Part shown: piece after piece, positions 45,601 to 56,528 of the stretch
How positions within the stretch are numbered: position 1 is the stretch's first letter
Layout of the letters: every line of letters starts with the position of its first letter
Assembly: GCF_015234135.1 (NCBI RefSeq)
Contig: NZ_JADGIK010000001.1
Span: forward strand, 186,001-250,000
DNA length: 64,000 bases
Origin: Faecalibacter rhinopitheci
GTDB taxonomy: Bacteria > Bacteroidota > Bacteroidia > Flavobacteriales > Weeksellaceae
Direction of reading: 5' to 3'
Program-made: the position numbers and the translations under genes
The notes under the pieces: model-generated
What the model was told of the DNA's origin: nothing
Seen by the model: the letters and a program-made list of their open reading frames with translations, nothing else
Database searches by the model: none

Positions 45601-45709
45601 TTGAATCTAAATTATTTTCGTTTGAATATTGCTGAGTAATAATATGCTGAGAAAATAATGAACTAACCCCTAAAAAAAAGGATAATATAAAAAAACTAAG
45701 ATACCGCAT
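42659..45709 (-). CDS. membrane sensor histidine kinase with periplasmic beta-propeller (LytS/YehU-type kinase)
   Basis: This 1016-residue sensor has a signal peptide (to about residue 20). A large periplasmic region of repeated strand units (IYVTGVGGISII, LWISSNAGLF, KIFVGSDNGYYSI) forms two-component-regulator propeller blades, followed by a Y_Y_Y-type beta-sandwich (YKYRYRLHKKDKWSEY) and one membrane span near 755-775. The cytoplasmic part is a His_kinase domain with the acceptor His in LQGQMNPHFIFNILNS and an ATP site LQPIIENAFVHGYNP, then ADNGNGI. It overlaps its LytTR regulator by 14 bases. Kinases of this layout elsewhere often sense glycans; the ligand here is unknown. Confidence 0.9.
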   Translation of the reverse strand: MRYLSFFILSFFLGVSSLFSQHIITQQYSNENNLDSNEILKIFQDSRQYLWVSTRYGIYIKDMNHFLMLKRFKEIKFNNVWDIKEDHNNKLWFASYGRGLAYFNGKDVKLITKSDGLISNRLRKIHIYKNKIYVTGVGGISIIDAENFKINNPKIDYPKNEILEGVTFLEMNDKLYFSTFNHGVFRIDDNKIVSVNKLSTIVNSHVYEGKVIFSTNLGATIYKQSDFLNKINEYRLSKVPVFWDVKPVNNGLWIAAYDIGTGVGGVYQYKDKKLSDITEKLKINSKFPRGIIYDSTNNVAYVSTLDKGLFRVFFDMPISHNELDNNAVNDLISIGDKEFALSNHSLYETEKEANKILISLDDFWNYFQKNKLKLKNIITEENHFFEIDYTKKKNNFKLLKLFYHNNFLWISSNAGLFKANLKGDILQYLPIHTYQFTFFKNQLIEVHPFRGIKVYHNLENLEHDYFSEFDSETPMNIVSMSQNSNSIYVASALDGLFKYQDGKFISYAKEGIFDELKIKIVKCIGEDKLLVATEFGDVYYFKLENKSLKLIRKISSKRINSVNISFIDEVNGKIIIGSFFSIMIVDGEKYYYLNKDQGIDYKSLSSPWVKGNKIFVGSDNGYYSIDVEKYIKEKNNLPKIIISSVKINNQNFKRDKFLWFDLVDKNLKLKNQENNIFIEFALINTKYPNKYKYRYRLHKKDKWSEYFTEEFIHFNALKYGNYDIDLEITDLNGSNKQIIYLLSLSIDPPFYLNVYFILGNILCLIILLFKLYKDKIKNINKINTLKIKQIEEINEAENKRISLEKKMSEVRLMALQGQMNPHFIFNILNSIQFYIIDNDIDNALDCLNQFAKLIRKMLDLSSENEITLMDEITFLKLYISIENKRFTNKVEFETKIDESINLHTVKIPPMLLQPIIENAFVHGYNPKQLNNKIVLKIEKGDKFLLINIADNGNGIQNVRQNNLHVSKGLKIIRDRLMIFNGKEKDYLRFYPNNPGTRITLKLKLNRNIADLNNFTH

Positions 45710-46484
45710 TCATCAATACTTTCAATCCAGAAGCAGTTACAGGAATTAGAATTTCATTATTATCTAGATCATTTGTAAGAATTAACGTATTACTACGTTT
45801 ATCCATACGCTTTGAGTAGTTTAAATTAACTAAATACGATCTATGCACTCTTGCAAAGGAATTCAACCCTATCGCCTTCTCCACTTCTTTTAAAGGTTTT
45901 GAAATTATATATACTTTAGAAGTTGTATTTATTTCACAATAATTATCTGCAGCTTTACAGAAAATAATATCTTTAATCTTAATAAATGAGATTTCGTTGA
46001 CAGAAGAAAATAATAACATTCCGGACTCTGTCTTTAAACTGCTTTTAATCTCCTTATTTTCATCAAGATCTTCAATAATAGTAGGATTATTTTCTTTTGG
46101 TGTTGCAGTATTTTTTTGCGCATAAACTTGTTCAAAACGATTTAAAATAATTTTTAAATCTTGAACAGAAACAGGTTTCATAATATATCCTAAACATCCC
46201 CACTGGTTTACGGCCTCCATCACATAATTAGAATGTGCAGTCGTAAAGACTACTTCAAAATTTATTTGATCAAAGTAATCAAAAAGTTTAAAGCCATATT
46301 CATTGGGCATATTTATATCTAAGAAAACTAAATCTGGAGAAAATTCTCGAATTAATTCTACACCAGAGTTTACTGAATCTGCGACTAATATTTGACTAAA
46401 AAAATTGGGTAAAGCATGATGAATTAACCTTTTTAAACCTTCTTGGGCATGATATTCATCATCGATAATTATAGCAGTATACAC
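45696..46484 (-). CDS. LytTR-family response regulator
   Basis: This 262-residue regulator has a receiver domain (acidic pair D8-D9, phospho-acceptor D56 in LVFLDINMP, Lys in YIMKPVS). After a polar linker comes a LytTR DNA-binding domain (about 158-260) with FCKAADNYCEI and FARVHRSYLVNLNY, the usual beta-strand recognition region. It is the first gene of an operon with the propeller kinase, whose start overlaps its end by 14 bases. Targets are unknown. Confidence 0.92.
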   Translation of the reverse strand: MYTAIIIDDEYHAQEGLKRLIHHALPNFFSQILVADSVNSGVELIREFSPDLVFLDINMPNEYGFKLFDYFDQINFEVVFTTAHSNYVMEAVNQWGCLGYIMKPVSVQDLKIILNRFEQVYAQKNTATPKENNPTIIEDLDENKEIKSSLKTESGMLLFSSVNEISFIKIKDIIFCKAADNYCEINTTSKVYIISKPLKEVEKAIGLNSFARVHRSYLVNLNYSKRMDKRSNTLILTNDLDNNEILIPVTASGLKVLMNAVS

Positions 46485-46520
46485 TGAATATGAGATGTTT
46501 TAATTGGCTACAAATATAAA

Positions 46521-46556
46521 TAATATAAGTTATGCCATGAGGCATAACTTATATTA
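46521..46556. terminator. long hairpin terminator of the MFS gene
   Basis: TAATATAAGTTATGCC and GGCATAACTTATATTA form a 16-bp stem around the loop ATGA, between the MFS stop and the LytTR start. Confidence 0.8.
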
Positions 46557-46583
46557 TTTAGTCTTTATTTAATAAAATGTGTG

Positions 46584-47738
46584 TTAATTTTTACTAGCGT
46601 TTAATTTCATGAATGTAAACGCTATAATAGCACCAATAAAAGCCATAATTACACCTACCCATAACTGAGAGTTGTATCCAAGGCCCATTGCTATAGGAAT
46701 ACCACCTAAAAATGCACCTAAAGCATTCCCGATATTAAAACTTGCTTGTCCGGCAGCGGCTGCTAATGTTTCTGATCCTTTTGCATTGTTAATTAACATC
46801 ATTTGAATTGGGGAACCAATTGTAAATGCTATTAATCCTGCTAAGAAAGACATTATATAGGCCATAATTTTTATTTCTGAAGTAAAATATACCACTAATA
46901 AACAAATAGCCATAGATCCAAACGAAATAATTGCTGCCTTATTAGGAGACAATGTATCGGCAATTTTACCGCCTATTAAGTTTCCTAAAAACATACCTAA
47001 ACCTACTAAAATCATAATAATTGGCACTACGTCTTTGCTCAACTTTGCAACTTCAGTCATTAAAGGTGATATATAACTTATCCAAGCAAATAATCCTGCT
47101 GTACCGATAGATATCATCGTTATTAAAACCCAAGCTTGCCATTTTTTAAAAAATGATAATTGTGATTTTAAACTTCCTTGGTTTGTATTTTTCACATTTG
47201 GGACCCAAAAATAAACCCCTAAAATAGTTACTAATCCTAGTGTAGATATAATAGCAAAAGTGTATCTCCAATTAAATTCTTGACCAAGCCAAGTTCCCAA
47301 AGGTACTCCTACCAAATTTGCTACTGTTAAACCTGAAAACATGAAAGCAATTGCCTGTGCTTCCTTCCCCTTTTTAGCTAACTGACTTGCTACTACAGAA
47401 CCTACTCCAAAAAATGCTCCATGTGGTAAACCTGATAAAAAACGAGCAATAATTAAAGTTGTATAACTTGGAGAAATTACAAACAACGCATTAAAAATTG
47501 TAAATAAAAGCATGAAAAACATCAATACTTTTTTAGGATCAAATTTATTGGTTGCAATAATTAAAGTCGGTGCTCCAACCATTACTCCCATTGCGTACAT
47601 GGAAATGAAATTTCCTGCTTTTGGAATTGAAATATCTAAATCTTTAGCAAAATCCTCTAAAACGCCCATCATCGTAAATTCTGTCATCCCGATGGCTAAT
47701 CCTCCTAGTGCTAAAGCAACTAAACTTTTATTTATCAT
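46584..47738 (-). CDS. MFS transporter, DHA1 (AraJ/YdhP-like) family
   Basis: This 384-residue major facilitator has twelve predicted helices and the DHA1 features of sugar-efflux/AraJ-type exporters: LALGGLAIGMTEFTMMGVL in helix 1, IARFLSGLPHGAFFGVG in helix 4 and LGLGMFLGNLIGGKIAD before helix 8. The family exports small molecules or drugs; the substrate is unknown. The VOC gene ends six bases before its start on the same strand, so the two are likely co-transcribed, together with the old yellow enzyme upstream. Confidence 0.88.
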   Translation of the reverse strand: MINKSLVALALGGLAIGMTEFTMMGVLEDFAKDLDISIPKAGNFISMYAMGVMVGAPTLIIATNKFDPKKVLMFFMLLFTIFNALFVISPSYTTLIIARFLSGLPHGAFFGVGSVVASQLAKKGKEAQAIAFMFSGLTVANLVGVPLGTWLGQEFNWRYTFAIISTLGLVTILGVYFWVPNVKNTNQGSLKSQLSFFKKWQAWVLITMISIGTAGLFAWISYISPLMTEVAKLSKDVVPIIMILVGLGMFLGNLIGGKIADTLSPNKAAIISFGSMAICLLVVYFTSEIKIMAYIMSFLAGLIAFTIGSPIQMMLINNAKGSETLAAAAGQASFNIGNALGAFLGGIPIAMGLGYNSQLWVGVIMAFIGAIIAFTFMKLNASKN

Positions 47739-47744
47739 TCTTTT

Positions 47745-48134
47745 TTATAATTCGTACAATTCGATTGGTAAACCATCTGGATCTTCAAAAAATGTAAATC
47801 TTTTTAAAGTATATTCATCCAAACGGATTGGTTCTACCACTATATTTTTACTCTTCAAAAACGATATATTCTCTTCGATATTCTTTACAGAAAATGCCAA
47901 ATGTCTTAATCCACAAGCTTCCGGGCGAGAAACCCGAGCTGGAGTATTGGCGAAAGAAAATAATTCTATCGTATATTGATTCTGCAAAGCTAAATCTAAT
48001 TTGTAAGAATCCCTTGCTTCTCTATAAACTTCTTGAAGAATTGTACAGCCTAGAATTTCGGTATAGAAAGCTTTTGACCGATTGTAATCTGAACATATTA
48101 TGGCAATATGATGTACTTTCTCTAATTGTAACAT
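47745..48134 (-). CDS. VOC family protein (glyoxalase-like, YaeR type)
   Basis: This 129-residue single-module-pair VOC protein begins VHHIAIICSDYNRSKAFYTEILG. The metal-ligand positions are His in VHHIAII, Glu in YTIELFSF, His in LRHLAFSV and Glu in LPIELYEL, giving the His/Glu set of the glyoxalase I-like YaeR group. The actual substrate of that group is not established. It is sandwiched between the old yellow enzyme and MFS genes with gaps of three to six bases, indicating one operon that may handle a reactive carbonyl compound; that is inference. Confidence 0.87.
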   Translation of the reverse strand: MLQLEKVHHIAIICSDYNRSKAFYTEILGCTILQEVYREARDSYKLDLALQNQYTIELFSFANTPARVSRPEACGLRHLAFSVKNIEENISFLKSKNIVVEPIRLDEYTLKRFTFFEDPDGLPIELYEL

Positions 48135-48137
48135 GAA

Positions 48138-49211
48138 TTAATTTCGGGGTTTAGAACGTTCATACTGATTTGGCCATTTTACTTCCGCATGTAAAACTTC
48201 TGAAGCTAACATCGGAAAATAAGGATTTCTTAATAATTCTCTTCCTAAAAAAATAAGATCAGCTTGTTCATTTTCTAAAATTTCTTCCGCTTCTAGAGGT
48301 GTTTCAATCAATCCCACAGCACCTACTAAACATTCTGATTCTTTTTTAATACCCTCTGCAAATGGCAATTGGTAACCTTTTTCAACAGGAATATTTTGGT
48401 ATGAAACTCCACCTCCAGTAGAAACATCAATTAAGTCTACGCCTTTTTCTTGTAATATTTTAGATAATTTAATCGAGTCTTCCAAACTCCAACCACCTTC
48501 TGCCCAATCTGTCGCAGAAATACGTATCCATAAAGATTGCGTAGTGATAACAGATTTAATTGCCTCTACAACCTCTAATGTAAATCGGATTCTATTTTCA
48601 AAACTACCACCATACTCATCCGTTCGTCGATTAATTAAAGGTGATAAAAATTGATGTACTAAATAACCATGTGCACCATGAATTTCTAAAATTTCAAATC
48701 CAGCTTTAATTGCTCTTTGCGCAGCAACTTTAAATTGTAATACAACATTTTTTATCTCATCCACAGTTAACGGATGAGGTGGATGATCTTCCTCTAAAAA
48801 TGGCAAATCACTTGATGAAATAGTTCTCCAACCATTTACTTCATTTGGTTTAATTTGATGATGGTTAATCCACGGTTTTCCACAACTTGCTTTGCGTCCT
48901 GCATGAGCTAATTGTATACCTGGGACACAATTATATTTTTTAATTTCTTCAGTTAATTCATTATACGAATCAATATGATCATCCTTCCATATACCTAAAT
49001 CTCCATAGGAAATTCGACCTTCCGGACTTACAGCCGTTGCTTCTAATATAATAGCTCCCGCTCCTCCAACTGCTCTAGTTGTGTAATGCACAGTATGCCA
49101 GCTATTAGGATAACCATCAACCGATGAATATTGACACATTGGCGACATTATAATTCTATTCTTCAGAATTATGTTTTCATTTATTGTAATTGGTTCAAAT
49201 AAAAGAGCCAT
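48138..49211 (-). CDS. NADH:flavin oxidoreductase, old yellow enzyme family (NamA/YqjM type)
   Basis: This 357-residue TIM-barrel FMN enzyme reduces activated C=C bonds of enals and enones with NAD(P)H. Motifs are NRIIMSPMCQYS with the Cys of the YqjM class (flavin tuning), QLAHAGRKAS, EIHGAHGYLVHQFLSP, NRRTDEYGGSFENR and DVSTGGG, followed by FLGRELLRNPYFP. ATG at 49211 matches the usual start (MALLFEPITI); a longer frame adds 41 hydrophobic residues of intergenic origin. It is first in an operon with the VOC and MFS genes, consistent with a detoxification unit. Confidence 0.92.
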   Translation of the reverse strand: MALLFEPITINENIILKNRIIMSPMCQYSSVDGYPNSWHTVHYTTRAVGGAGAIILEATAVSPEGRISYGDLGIWKDDHIDSYNELTEEIKKYNCVPGIQLAHAGRKASCGKPWINHHQIKPNEVNGWRTISSSDLPFLEEDHPPHPLTVDEIKNVVLQFKVAAQRAIKAGFEILEIHGAHGYLVHQFLSPLINRRTDEYGGSFENRIRFTLEVVEAIKSVITTQSLWIRISATDWAEGGWSLEDSIKLSKILQEKGVDLIDVSTGGGVSYQNIPVEKGYQLPFAEGIKKESECLVGAVGLIETPLEAEEILENEQADLIFLGRELLRNPYFPMLASEVLHAEVKWPNQYERSKPRN

Positions 49212-49396
49212 AAAATTTAGATTTAAGTGACTAAAATAGAAATAAAAAATGATTGTAAAAAAACATATATATAGTGGAATTCCCAACTGATTATTAGTCA
49301 AAGTTGTACTTATATGCTTAATAATAATTTTCAAATAATTGTTAATTCTTTTGCATTATACTCCATAATGTTCGTAATTTTACAAAAAAGTGAATT

Positions 49397-50725
49397 TTGG
49401 AAAAGAAAAAGATTGTCATTATAGGTGCTGGATTTGCAGGCCTTAGATTAGCTCGAAAATTAAACAATAACCCAAACTTTTCTATTACACTTATAGACCG
49501 CTATAACTTTCATCAATTTCAACCTTTATTCTACCAAGTTGCAACTGCAAGAATTGAACCTAGTAATATTTCTTTTCCTTTACGTAAAGTATTTCAAGGA
49601 AGTAAAAATGTTCAAGTTCGTTTAGCAGATGTTACAGGTATTAATGAGGCTAAAAACGAAGTTGAGACAACAATCGGGGATTTTTCTTACGATTACCTTG
49701 TCATTTCCACAGGATGTACCACAAATTTCTTTGGAAACAAACAAATTGAGGAATTAGTTTTCCCAATGAAATCTACTGACGAAGCGATTACGCTTAAGAA
49801 TAGATTAATTACAAATTTTGAGAGTGCATATTCTGCATCTCCAGAAGAATTAGAAGAAATCATGAATATCGTGGTTGTAGGTGGAGGTCCAACAGGAGTT
49901 GAGCTTTCCGGATCAATTGCGGAGATGAAGACTAAAATTCTTCCAAAAGATTACCCAGATTTCGATTTTTCTGGATTAAACATCTATTTAATCGAAGGTG
50001 GACCAAATTTATTAGGACCTATGTCTGATGCTTCTCACAAGAAATCTCGTGAGTATTTAGAAGAATTAGGTGTTAATATCTGGACTGAAGGGCGTGTTAC
50101 AGGTTATGATGGTAAAGTTATTTCTTTAGCGGACGGCCGCCAAATTAAAACTAAAACAGTTATTTGGGGAGCAGGTGTAACAGGTAATGTACCTGAAGGT
50201 ATTAATCGTGAAATTTTACAACGAGGTAATCGTATTAAAGTTGACCGATACAACAAAGTAGAAGGATCTAATAACATCTATGCTATTGGTGACATCTCTT
50301 CAATGGAAACTCCTAAGTATCCACATGGGCATCCGCAATTAGCAAATGTTGCCATTAATCAAGGTTTAAACTTAGCCAATAACTTTATTGAGTTAGGTAA
50401 AAGTAAAAACCAAAATAATTGGACAATGTTTGAATATGCAGATCCAGGATCTATGGCTACTGTTGGAAAATACAGAGCTGTTGTAGATTTACCTAAATTT
50501 TCTTTCCAAGGACGTTTAGCATGGTTTACATGGATGTTTTTACACTTAATGTTAATCTTAAGTGTGCGTAACAAATTGTTTATTTTCTTAAACTGGGCAC
50601 AATCTTATTTTACGAATGATACTTCATTACGTATTATAACACGTCCTACAAAAAAAGACTACAAACACAACATTAAAGATTACAGAAGATTCCCAAAGAA
50701 TCGCAATAAAAAAGAAGAAGCTTAA
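49397..50725 (+). CDS. ndh: type II NADH dehydrogenase (NDH-2), FAD-dependent
   Basis: This 442-residue flavoprotein passes electrons from NADH to quinone without pumping protons. It has two dinucleotide-binding motifs: IVIIGAGFAGLRLARKL (6-22) for FAD and IVVVGGGPTGVELSGSI (about 157-173) for NADH. The quinone-side block YAIGDISSME lies near residue 295, and a C-terminal hydrophobic helix (LAWFTWMFLHLMLILS, about 375-390) attaches it to the membrane. The start is TTG. The stop codon lies in the loop of its own terminator. Confidence 0.9.
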   Translation: MEKKKIVIIGAGFAGLRLARKLNNNPNFSITLIDRYNFHQFQPLFYQVATARIEPSNISFPLRKVFQGSKNVQVRLADVTGINEAKNEVETTIGDFSYDYLVISTGCTTNFFGNKQIEELVFPMKSTDEAITLKNRLITNFESAYSASPEELEEIMNIVVVGGGPTGVELSGSIAEMKTKILPKDYPDFDFSGLNIYLIEGGPNLLGPMSDASHKKSREYLEELGVNIWTEGRVTGYDGKVISLADGRQIKTKTVIWGAGVTGNVPEGINREILQRGNRIKVDRYNKVEGSNNIYAIGDISSMETPKYPHGHPQLANVAINQGLNLANNFIELGKSKNQNNWTMFEYADPGSMATVGKYRAVVDLPKFSFQGRLAWFTWMFLHLMLILSVRNKLFIFLNWAQSYFTNDTSLRIITRPTKKDYKHNIKDYRRFPKNRNKKEEA

Positions 50726-50741
50726 TAGCTTCTTCTTTTTT
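50708..50741 (+). terminator. terminator overlapping the end of ndh
   Basis: AAAAAAGAAGAAGCT pairs with AGCTTCTTCTTTTTT. The left arm encodes the last codons of ndh and the loop holds the TAA stop. Confidence 0.82.
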
Positions 50742-50801
50742 TAATTTATTTTCTTTAAAATCAATGAATATTTATTCTACAAAGTAAATATTAAAAACAT
50801 T

Positions 50802-50839
50802 AAAAAAAGCGTAATCAATAAATTGATTACGCTTTTTTT
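50802..50839. terminator. terminator of the DUF164-like/Nif3 unit
   Basis: GCGTAATCAAT and ATTGATTACGC flank a two-base loop, with seven A and eight T around. It lies just past the minus-strand stop at 50857. Confidence 0.87.
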
Positions 50840-50856
50840 TATTAAGATGATTGAAA

Positions 50857-51642
50857 TTACCCTTTGATAATTTCGTCCATTTTTGCTCTCTCTTCTTCAG
50901 CTAATTCTAAATCAACTAAAATTCTTCCTGAATGCTCATCCGTAATGATTTTTTTACGTTGTGCAATATCCATTTGACGTTGAGGTGGAATTGTAAAATA
51001 AGAACCTGCAGATGCTCCACGCTCTACTGGTACTACTGCTAAACCATTTTTCACAGAAGTACGGATTCTTGAATAAGCTTTGATTAAACGTTCTTCAATG
51101 TTTTGAGCGTATTCTTCAGATAATTTAATTAATAAATTTTCTTCTTTCTCCGTATCTTTAACGATTGTTTCTAACTCCGCTTGTTTATGACCTAAGTGCT
51201 CTTTTTTAGCTACTAAATTAGCTTCAGCTTCTGAAACTTGTGCATTCTTTTGTTCAATTTTAATATTGAACTCACGAATTCTTTTTTCAGCTAACTCAAT
51301 TTCTAATCCTTGGTATTCAACTTCTTTTGCTAAAGCGTCAAACTCACGGTTGTTACGAACGTTATCCTGTTGTTTCGTATATTTTTTAATTAAAGCTTCA
51401 GCATTTTTAATTACTTCTTTCTTTAACTTAATTTCTTCTTCCAAACCTTTAGATTCGTCTACGATTTTTTGGATTCTCGTTTCCATTTGAATAACGTCAT
51501 CTTTTAAATCTTCCACCTCTAAAGGTAATTCACCTCTTGTGTTTCTGATTTCATCTAAACGTGAATCAATTAATTGTAAATCGAATAATGCGCGAAGTTT
51601 TTCTTCAACGCTCATTTCTTTAATATTTTTTGTTTCAGACAT
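50857..51642 (-). CDS. DUF164-like coiled-coil protein with degenerate C4 zinc ribbon
   Basis: This 261-residue protein consists mostly of a long antiparallel coiled coil (about 15-195), followed by the region that in relatives is a C4 zinc ribbon. Here that region reads VERGASAGSYFTIPPQ and IITDEHSGRILVD, and all four expected Cys are replaced (Ala/Ser/Tyr and Glu/Ser). Metal binding should therefore be lost. The gene lies two bases after the Nif3-like gene on the same strand, a pairing common in Bacteroidota. The role is unknown; a nucleic-acid-linked function has been suggested for the family. Confidence 0.82.
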   Translation of the reverse strand: MSETKNIKEMSVEEKLRALFDLQLIDSRLDEIRNTRGELPLEVEDLKDDVIQMETRIQKIVDESKGLEEEIKLKKEVIKNAEALIKKYTKQQDNVRNNREFDALAKEVEYQGLEIELAEKRIREFNIKIEQKNAQVSEAEANLVAKKEHLGHKQAELETIVKDTEKEENLLIKLSEEYAQNIEERLIKAYSRIRTSVKNGLAVVPVERGASAGSYFTIPPQRQMDIAQRKKIITDEHSGRILVDLELAEEERAKMDEIIKG

Positions 51643-51644
51643 AG

Positions 51645-52739
51645 TTAACTATAATTAACAGGATTGGTAATAATTCCAGAATTAAAGACGACAAAATTAC
51701 TAAATTTTTCTTTAAGATACGAAGAAATTAAATTAATTGTAAATTGTTCTGACTCATAATGGCCAATATCCATCAAAATGATTTGATCTTCAGCCGAAAA
51801 AAATTCGTGATACTTCAAATCTGATGTAATGTATGCATCCGCGCCTGCATTTAAAGCATTTTTTATAGCGAAAGCTCCAGAACCTCCTAATACTGCAATT
51901 TTCTTTATTTCTTTATTTAATAATCTTGAATGACGAATAACTGGTGTGTTCATCTTTTGTTTAACATACTGAATAAAATCTACCTCAGCCATTGCTTCTT
52001 CCAACTCACCAACCATTCCTAAACCAATATATTGATTTTTATTTGTTAAAGCAATCAAACTATATGCAACTTCCTCGTACGAATGATTTGTAAATAATGC
52101 TTTTAATATATTTGATTCTTTATGTTGAGGTACAACAACCTCTATACGCGTTTCGTCAACTTCTTCTAAAGTATTTATATTTCCGATTGTAGGATTTGAA
52201 CCTTCTAGTGGTCTAAAATTGCCTTTACCTTCAATAATATATCCACATGAGTCATAATTACCTATATGACCTGCTCCTGCTGCGTATAAAGCCTTTTTTA
52301 GCTTTTCGGCATCATTATTCGGAACATAAGTTATTAATTGTTTTATTGCATTTTCTTTTGGGATTAAAACTTTAGCATTTTTTAAACCTAATTGATTTAC
52401 AATTCCCCGATTAACACCTTCAAAAGAATTATCTAAAGCGGTATGAGTTGCATAGATATTAATATTATTTTGTATTGCTTTTATAACGGTACGTTCTACA
52501 TATGTTTTTCCAGTAATTTTTTTTAATCCTGAAAAAACAATTGGATGAAAACTAATAATCAAATTAGCTCCTTCTCTCACCGCTTCATCAATAACTTCAG
52601 GTGTTGTATCCAAACAAACTAAAACTTTGGTTACATCAGCGTTATAATCTCCGACTAATAAGCCAACATTGTCAAAACCTTCGGCATAATTAAGTGGCGC
52701 TATTTCTTCTAATGCTGATGTAAAATCTTTTACTTTCAT
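51645..52739 (-). CDS. Nif3-like dinuclear metal centre protein
   Basis: This 364-residue Nif3/YbgI family protein forms a hexameric ring with a dinuclear metal site. Ligand-bearing segments are visible: IISFHPIVFSG (His 65 region), YATHTALDNSFEGVN (His and Asp) and the C-terminal MDIGHYESEQF (His and Glu). A central inserted domain of about 130 residues (from about 130 to 265) is typical of the longer bacterial form. Biochemical function is unresolved, with a GTP cyclohydrolase-like role proposed for the family. It is followed by the DUF164-like gene in the same unit. Confidence 0.88.
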   Translation of the reverse strand: MKVKDFTSALEEIAPLNYAEGFDNVGLLVGDYNADVTKVLVCLDTTPEVIDEAVREGANLIISFHPIVFSGLKKITGKTYVERTVIKAIQNNINIYATHTALDNSFEGVNRGIVNQLGLKNAKVLIPKENAIKQLITYVPNNDAEKLKKALYAAGAGHIGNYDSCGYIIEGKGNFRPLEGSNPTIGNINTLEEVDETRIEVVVPQHKESNILKALFTNHSYEEVAYSLIALTNKNQYIGLGMVGELEEAMAEVDFIQYVKQKMNTPVIRHSRLLNKEIKKIAVLGGSGAFAIKNALNAGADAYITSDLKYHEFFSAEDQIILMDIGHYESEQFTINLISSYLKEKFSNFVVFNSGIITNPVNYS

Positions 52740-52749
52740 ACTTGCGAAA

Positions 52750-53232
52750 TTATAATTTTAATCTCAATTTTTCTGTGGGAATATCATTTTCCGTTCCTAT
52801 AAAATAAGATTCCAACCCATTTTTCGTTAAAATTTTCTTGGAAGCTATGTTATCAGGATCAATAATTCCAATAACATATTTAGCTAACTCATTATTACGT
52901 GCAAATTGGATCAAATCTTTACAAACTTGATATCCATACCCTAATCCCCAAAAATCTTCCATTAAGAGATAACCAACTTCAACGGTATCTTCTTCTTTTA
53001 TATAAATTTCAACTTTCCCTAAACCAATTAATTGGCTGCGATCATATACTTTAAAGTAACCACCTAATGTTTGAGATTTATTTGTAGATAAAATTTCTTT
53101 AAATCTAGATTCACTTCTATCCAAAGACGAGGCTTCTCCTGTTACATATTTCATCACCGCATCAGAGTTCACAATCCGATGATATAAATCAAAGTCTTCT
53201 TCTTCGAATTTTATGTAGCTTAATTGATACAT
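52750..53232 (-). CDS. GNAT family N-acetyltransferase
   Basis: This 160-residue GNAT acetyltransferase of the RimJ-like branch has IVNSDAVMKYVTGEA near the start, VEVGYLLMEDFWGLGYGYQV (about 84-103) as the acetyl-CoA-binding strand and loop, and IDPDNIASKKILTKNGLE as the last strand-helix. It overlaps the upstream kinase by 13 bases, so it is translationally coupled to the amino-sugar cluster. N-acetylation of an amino sugar is a possible but unproven role; protein or small-amine acetylation is equally possible. Confidence 0.8.
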   Translation of the reverse strand: MYQLSYIKFEEEDFDLYHRIVNSDAVMKYVTGEASSLDRSESRFKEILSTNKSQTLGGYFKVYDRSQLIGLGKVEIYIKEEDTVEVGYLLMEDFWGLGYGYQVCKDLIQFARNNELAKYVIGIIDPDNIASKKILTKNGLESYFIGTENDIPTEKLRLKL

Positions 53233-54235
53233 ATATGTTTTTGTATTGATTTTAAAAGATTAATTTGATTAATTGTTCGATCTAAATTTTGATTTTCTCT
53301 GGTTGTATGATAATAGATATCATCTTGTAAAAAATCTGTGATAAAACGAATGGCTTGTATAAGGATAACAACATATGCAGTTAAATCAATTGCTTCTAAT
53401 TCTTTATCGGTAAGAATATTTTTAAGTTCTGATAAAAACCCTTCTTTTACTGATTCATAATAAGTTAACGAAAAATTATCTTCAGGATTTGGATCATCTT
53501 CTACTCTTAGATTAGAATATGTACGCACCATATCTCCAAAATCACATAAAATATTACCTGGAATAATCGTATCCCAATCAATCACAGCTTTAACTTTTGT
53601 TGAATCTGATTGATCAAATAAAAAATTACCAATTTTGGCATCTGCATGTACAATTCGTTGAGGAAATTCTAATGCTAAATATTTTTCTACGAGAGGTAAA
53701 TGATTATTTATATAATTTATTGCTTCACTTGCGATTTTTACACGTTGCTGATTACCTTCTGTAACTGCCTTGGTGTAGCTTTCCACTCGCTTTTTATAAT
53801 CTAAAAATCCAATTATACTAGGCTTAATTCGCGTAATATCTAAATCTTTTAAATAATAATGGAATTCGCTAATTGCCTTTGCCGCTTGATAAGCTTGCTC
53901 CTTAGAACATACTTGATTATAACAAACCGAATTAGGAATATAATTTGTTAAACGCCAAACCTCATCATTAACAAAGGTGAGATAGTTTTGATTTAAATTA
54001 GGCAGTATGTTAATAATACTTTTTGGATATTCATTCATTTTTAAATGATTTCCAATAGCCAACATATTTGAAATTATATCCTCAGGTTTTTTAAATATAG
54101 ATGTATTTAATTGCTGTAAGATATATCTGTTGATTCCTAATTTTATTTCAAACGTTTGATTAATTAATCCTTCAGTGATAGGTTTAACGATCAAATCTTC
54201 AGGTTTTTCAAAATAATAGGCTAAAACTCGATCCA

Positions 54236-54236
<1 letters not shown>
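53220..54236 (-). CDS. aminoglycoside-phosphotransferase-fold kinase (N-acetylhexosamine kinase-like)
   Basis: This 338-residue kinase of the choline/aminoglycoside phosphotransferase fold has an N-lobe with ITEGLINQTFEIKLG and the catalytic loop RIVHADAKIGNFLF, giving the HxDxKxxN pattern. The metal-binding Asp is in KAVIDWDTIIPG, and ILCDFGDMVR follows. It resembles N-acetylhexosamine 1-kinases (NahK). The ATG at 54236 shares one base with the stop of the upstream nucleotidyltransferase; an ATG three codons earlier is also possible. In context it would phosphorylate a freed GalNAc or GlcNAc at C1. This is inference from neighbours. Confidence 0.82.
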
Positions 54237-56522
<2,286 letters not shown>

Positions 56523-56528
56523 TTATAT

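Noticed and set aside
47512-47979. A 155-codon frame on the plus strand
   Set aside because: It runs antisense across the MFS and VOC genes, both with clear family motifs, and is low-complexity.
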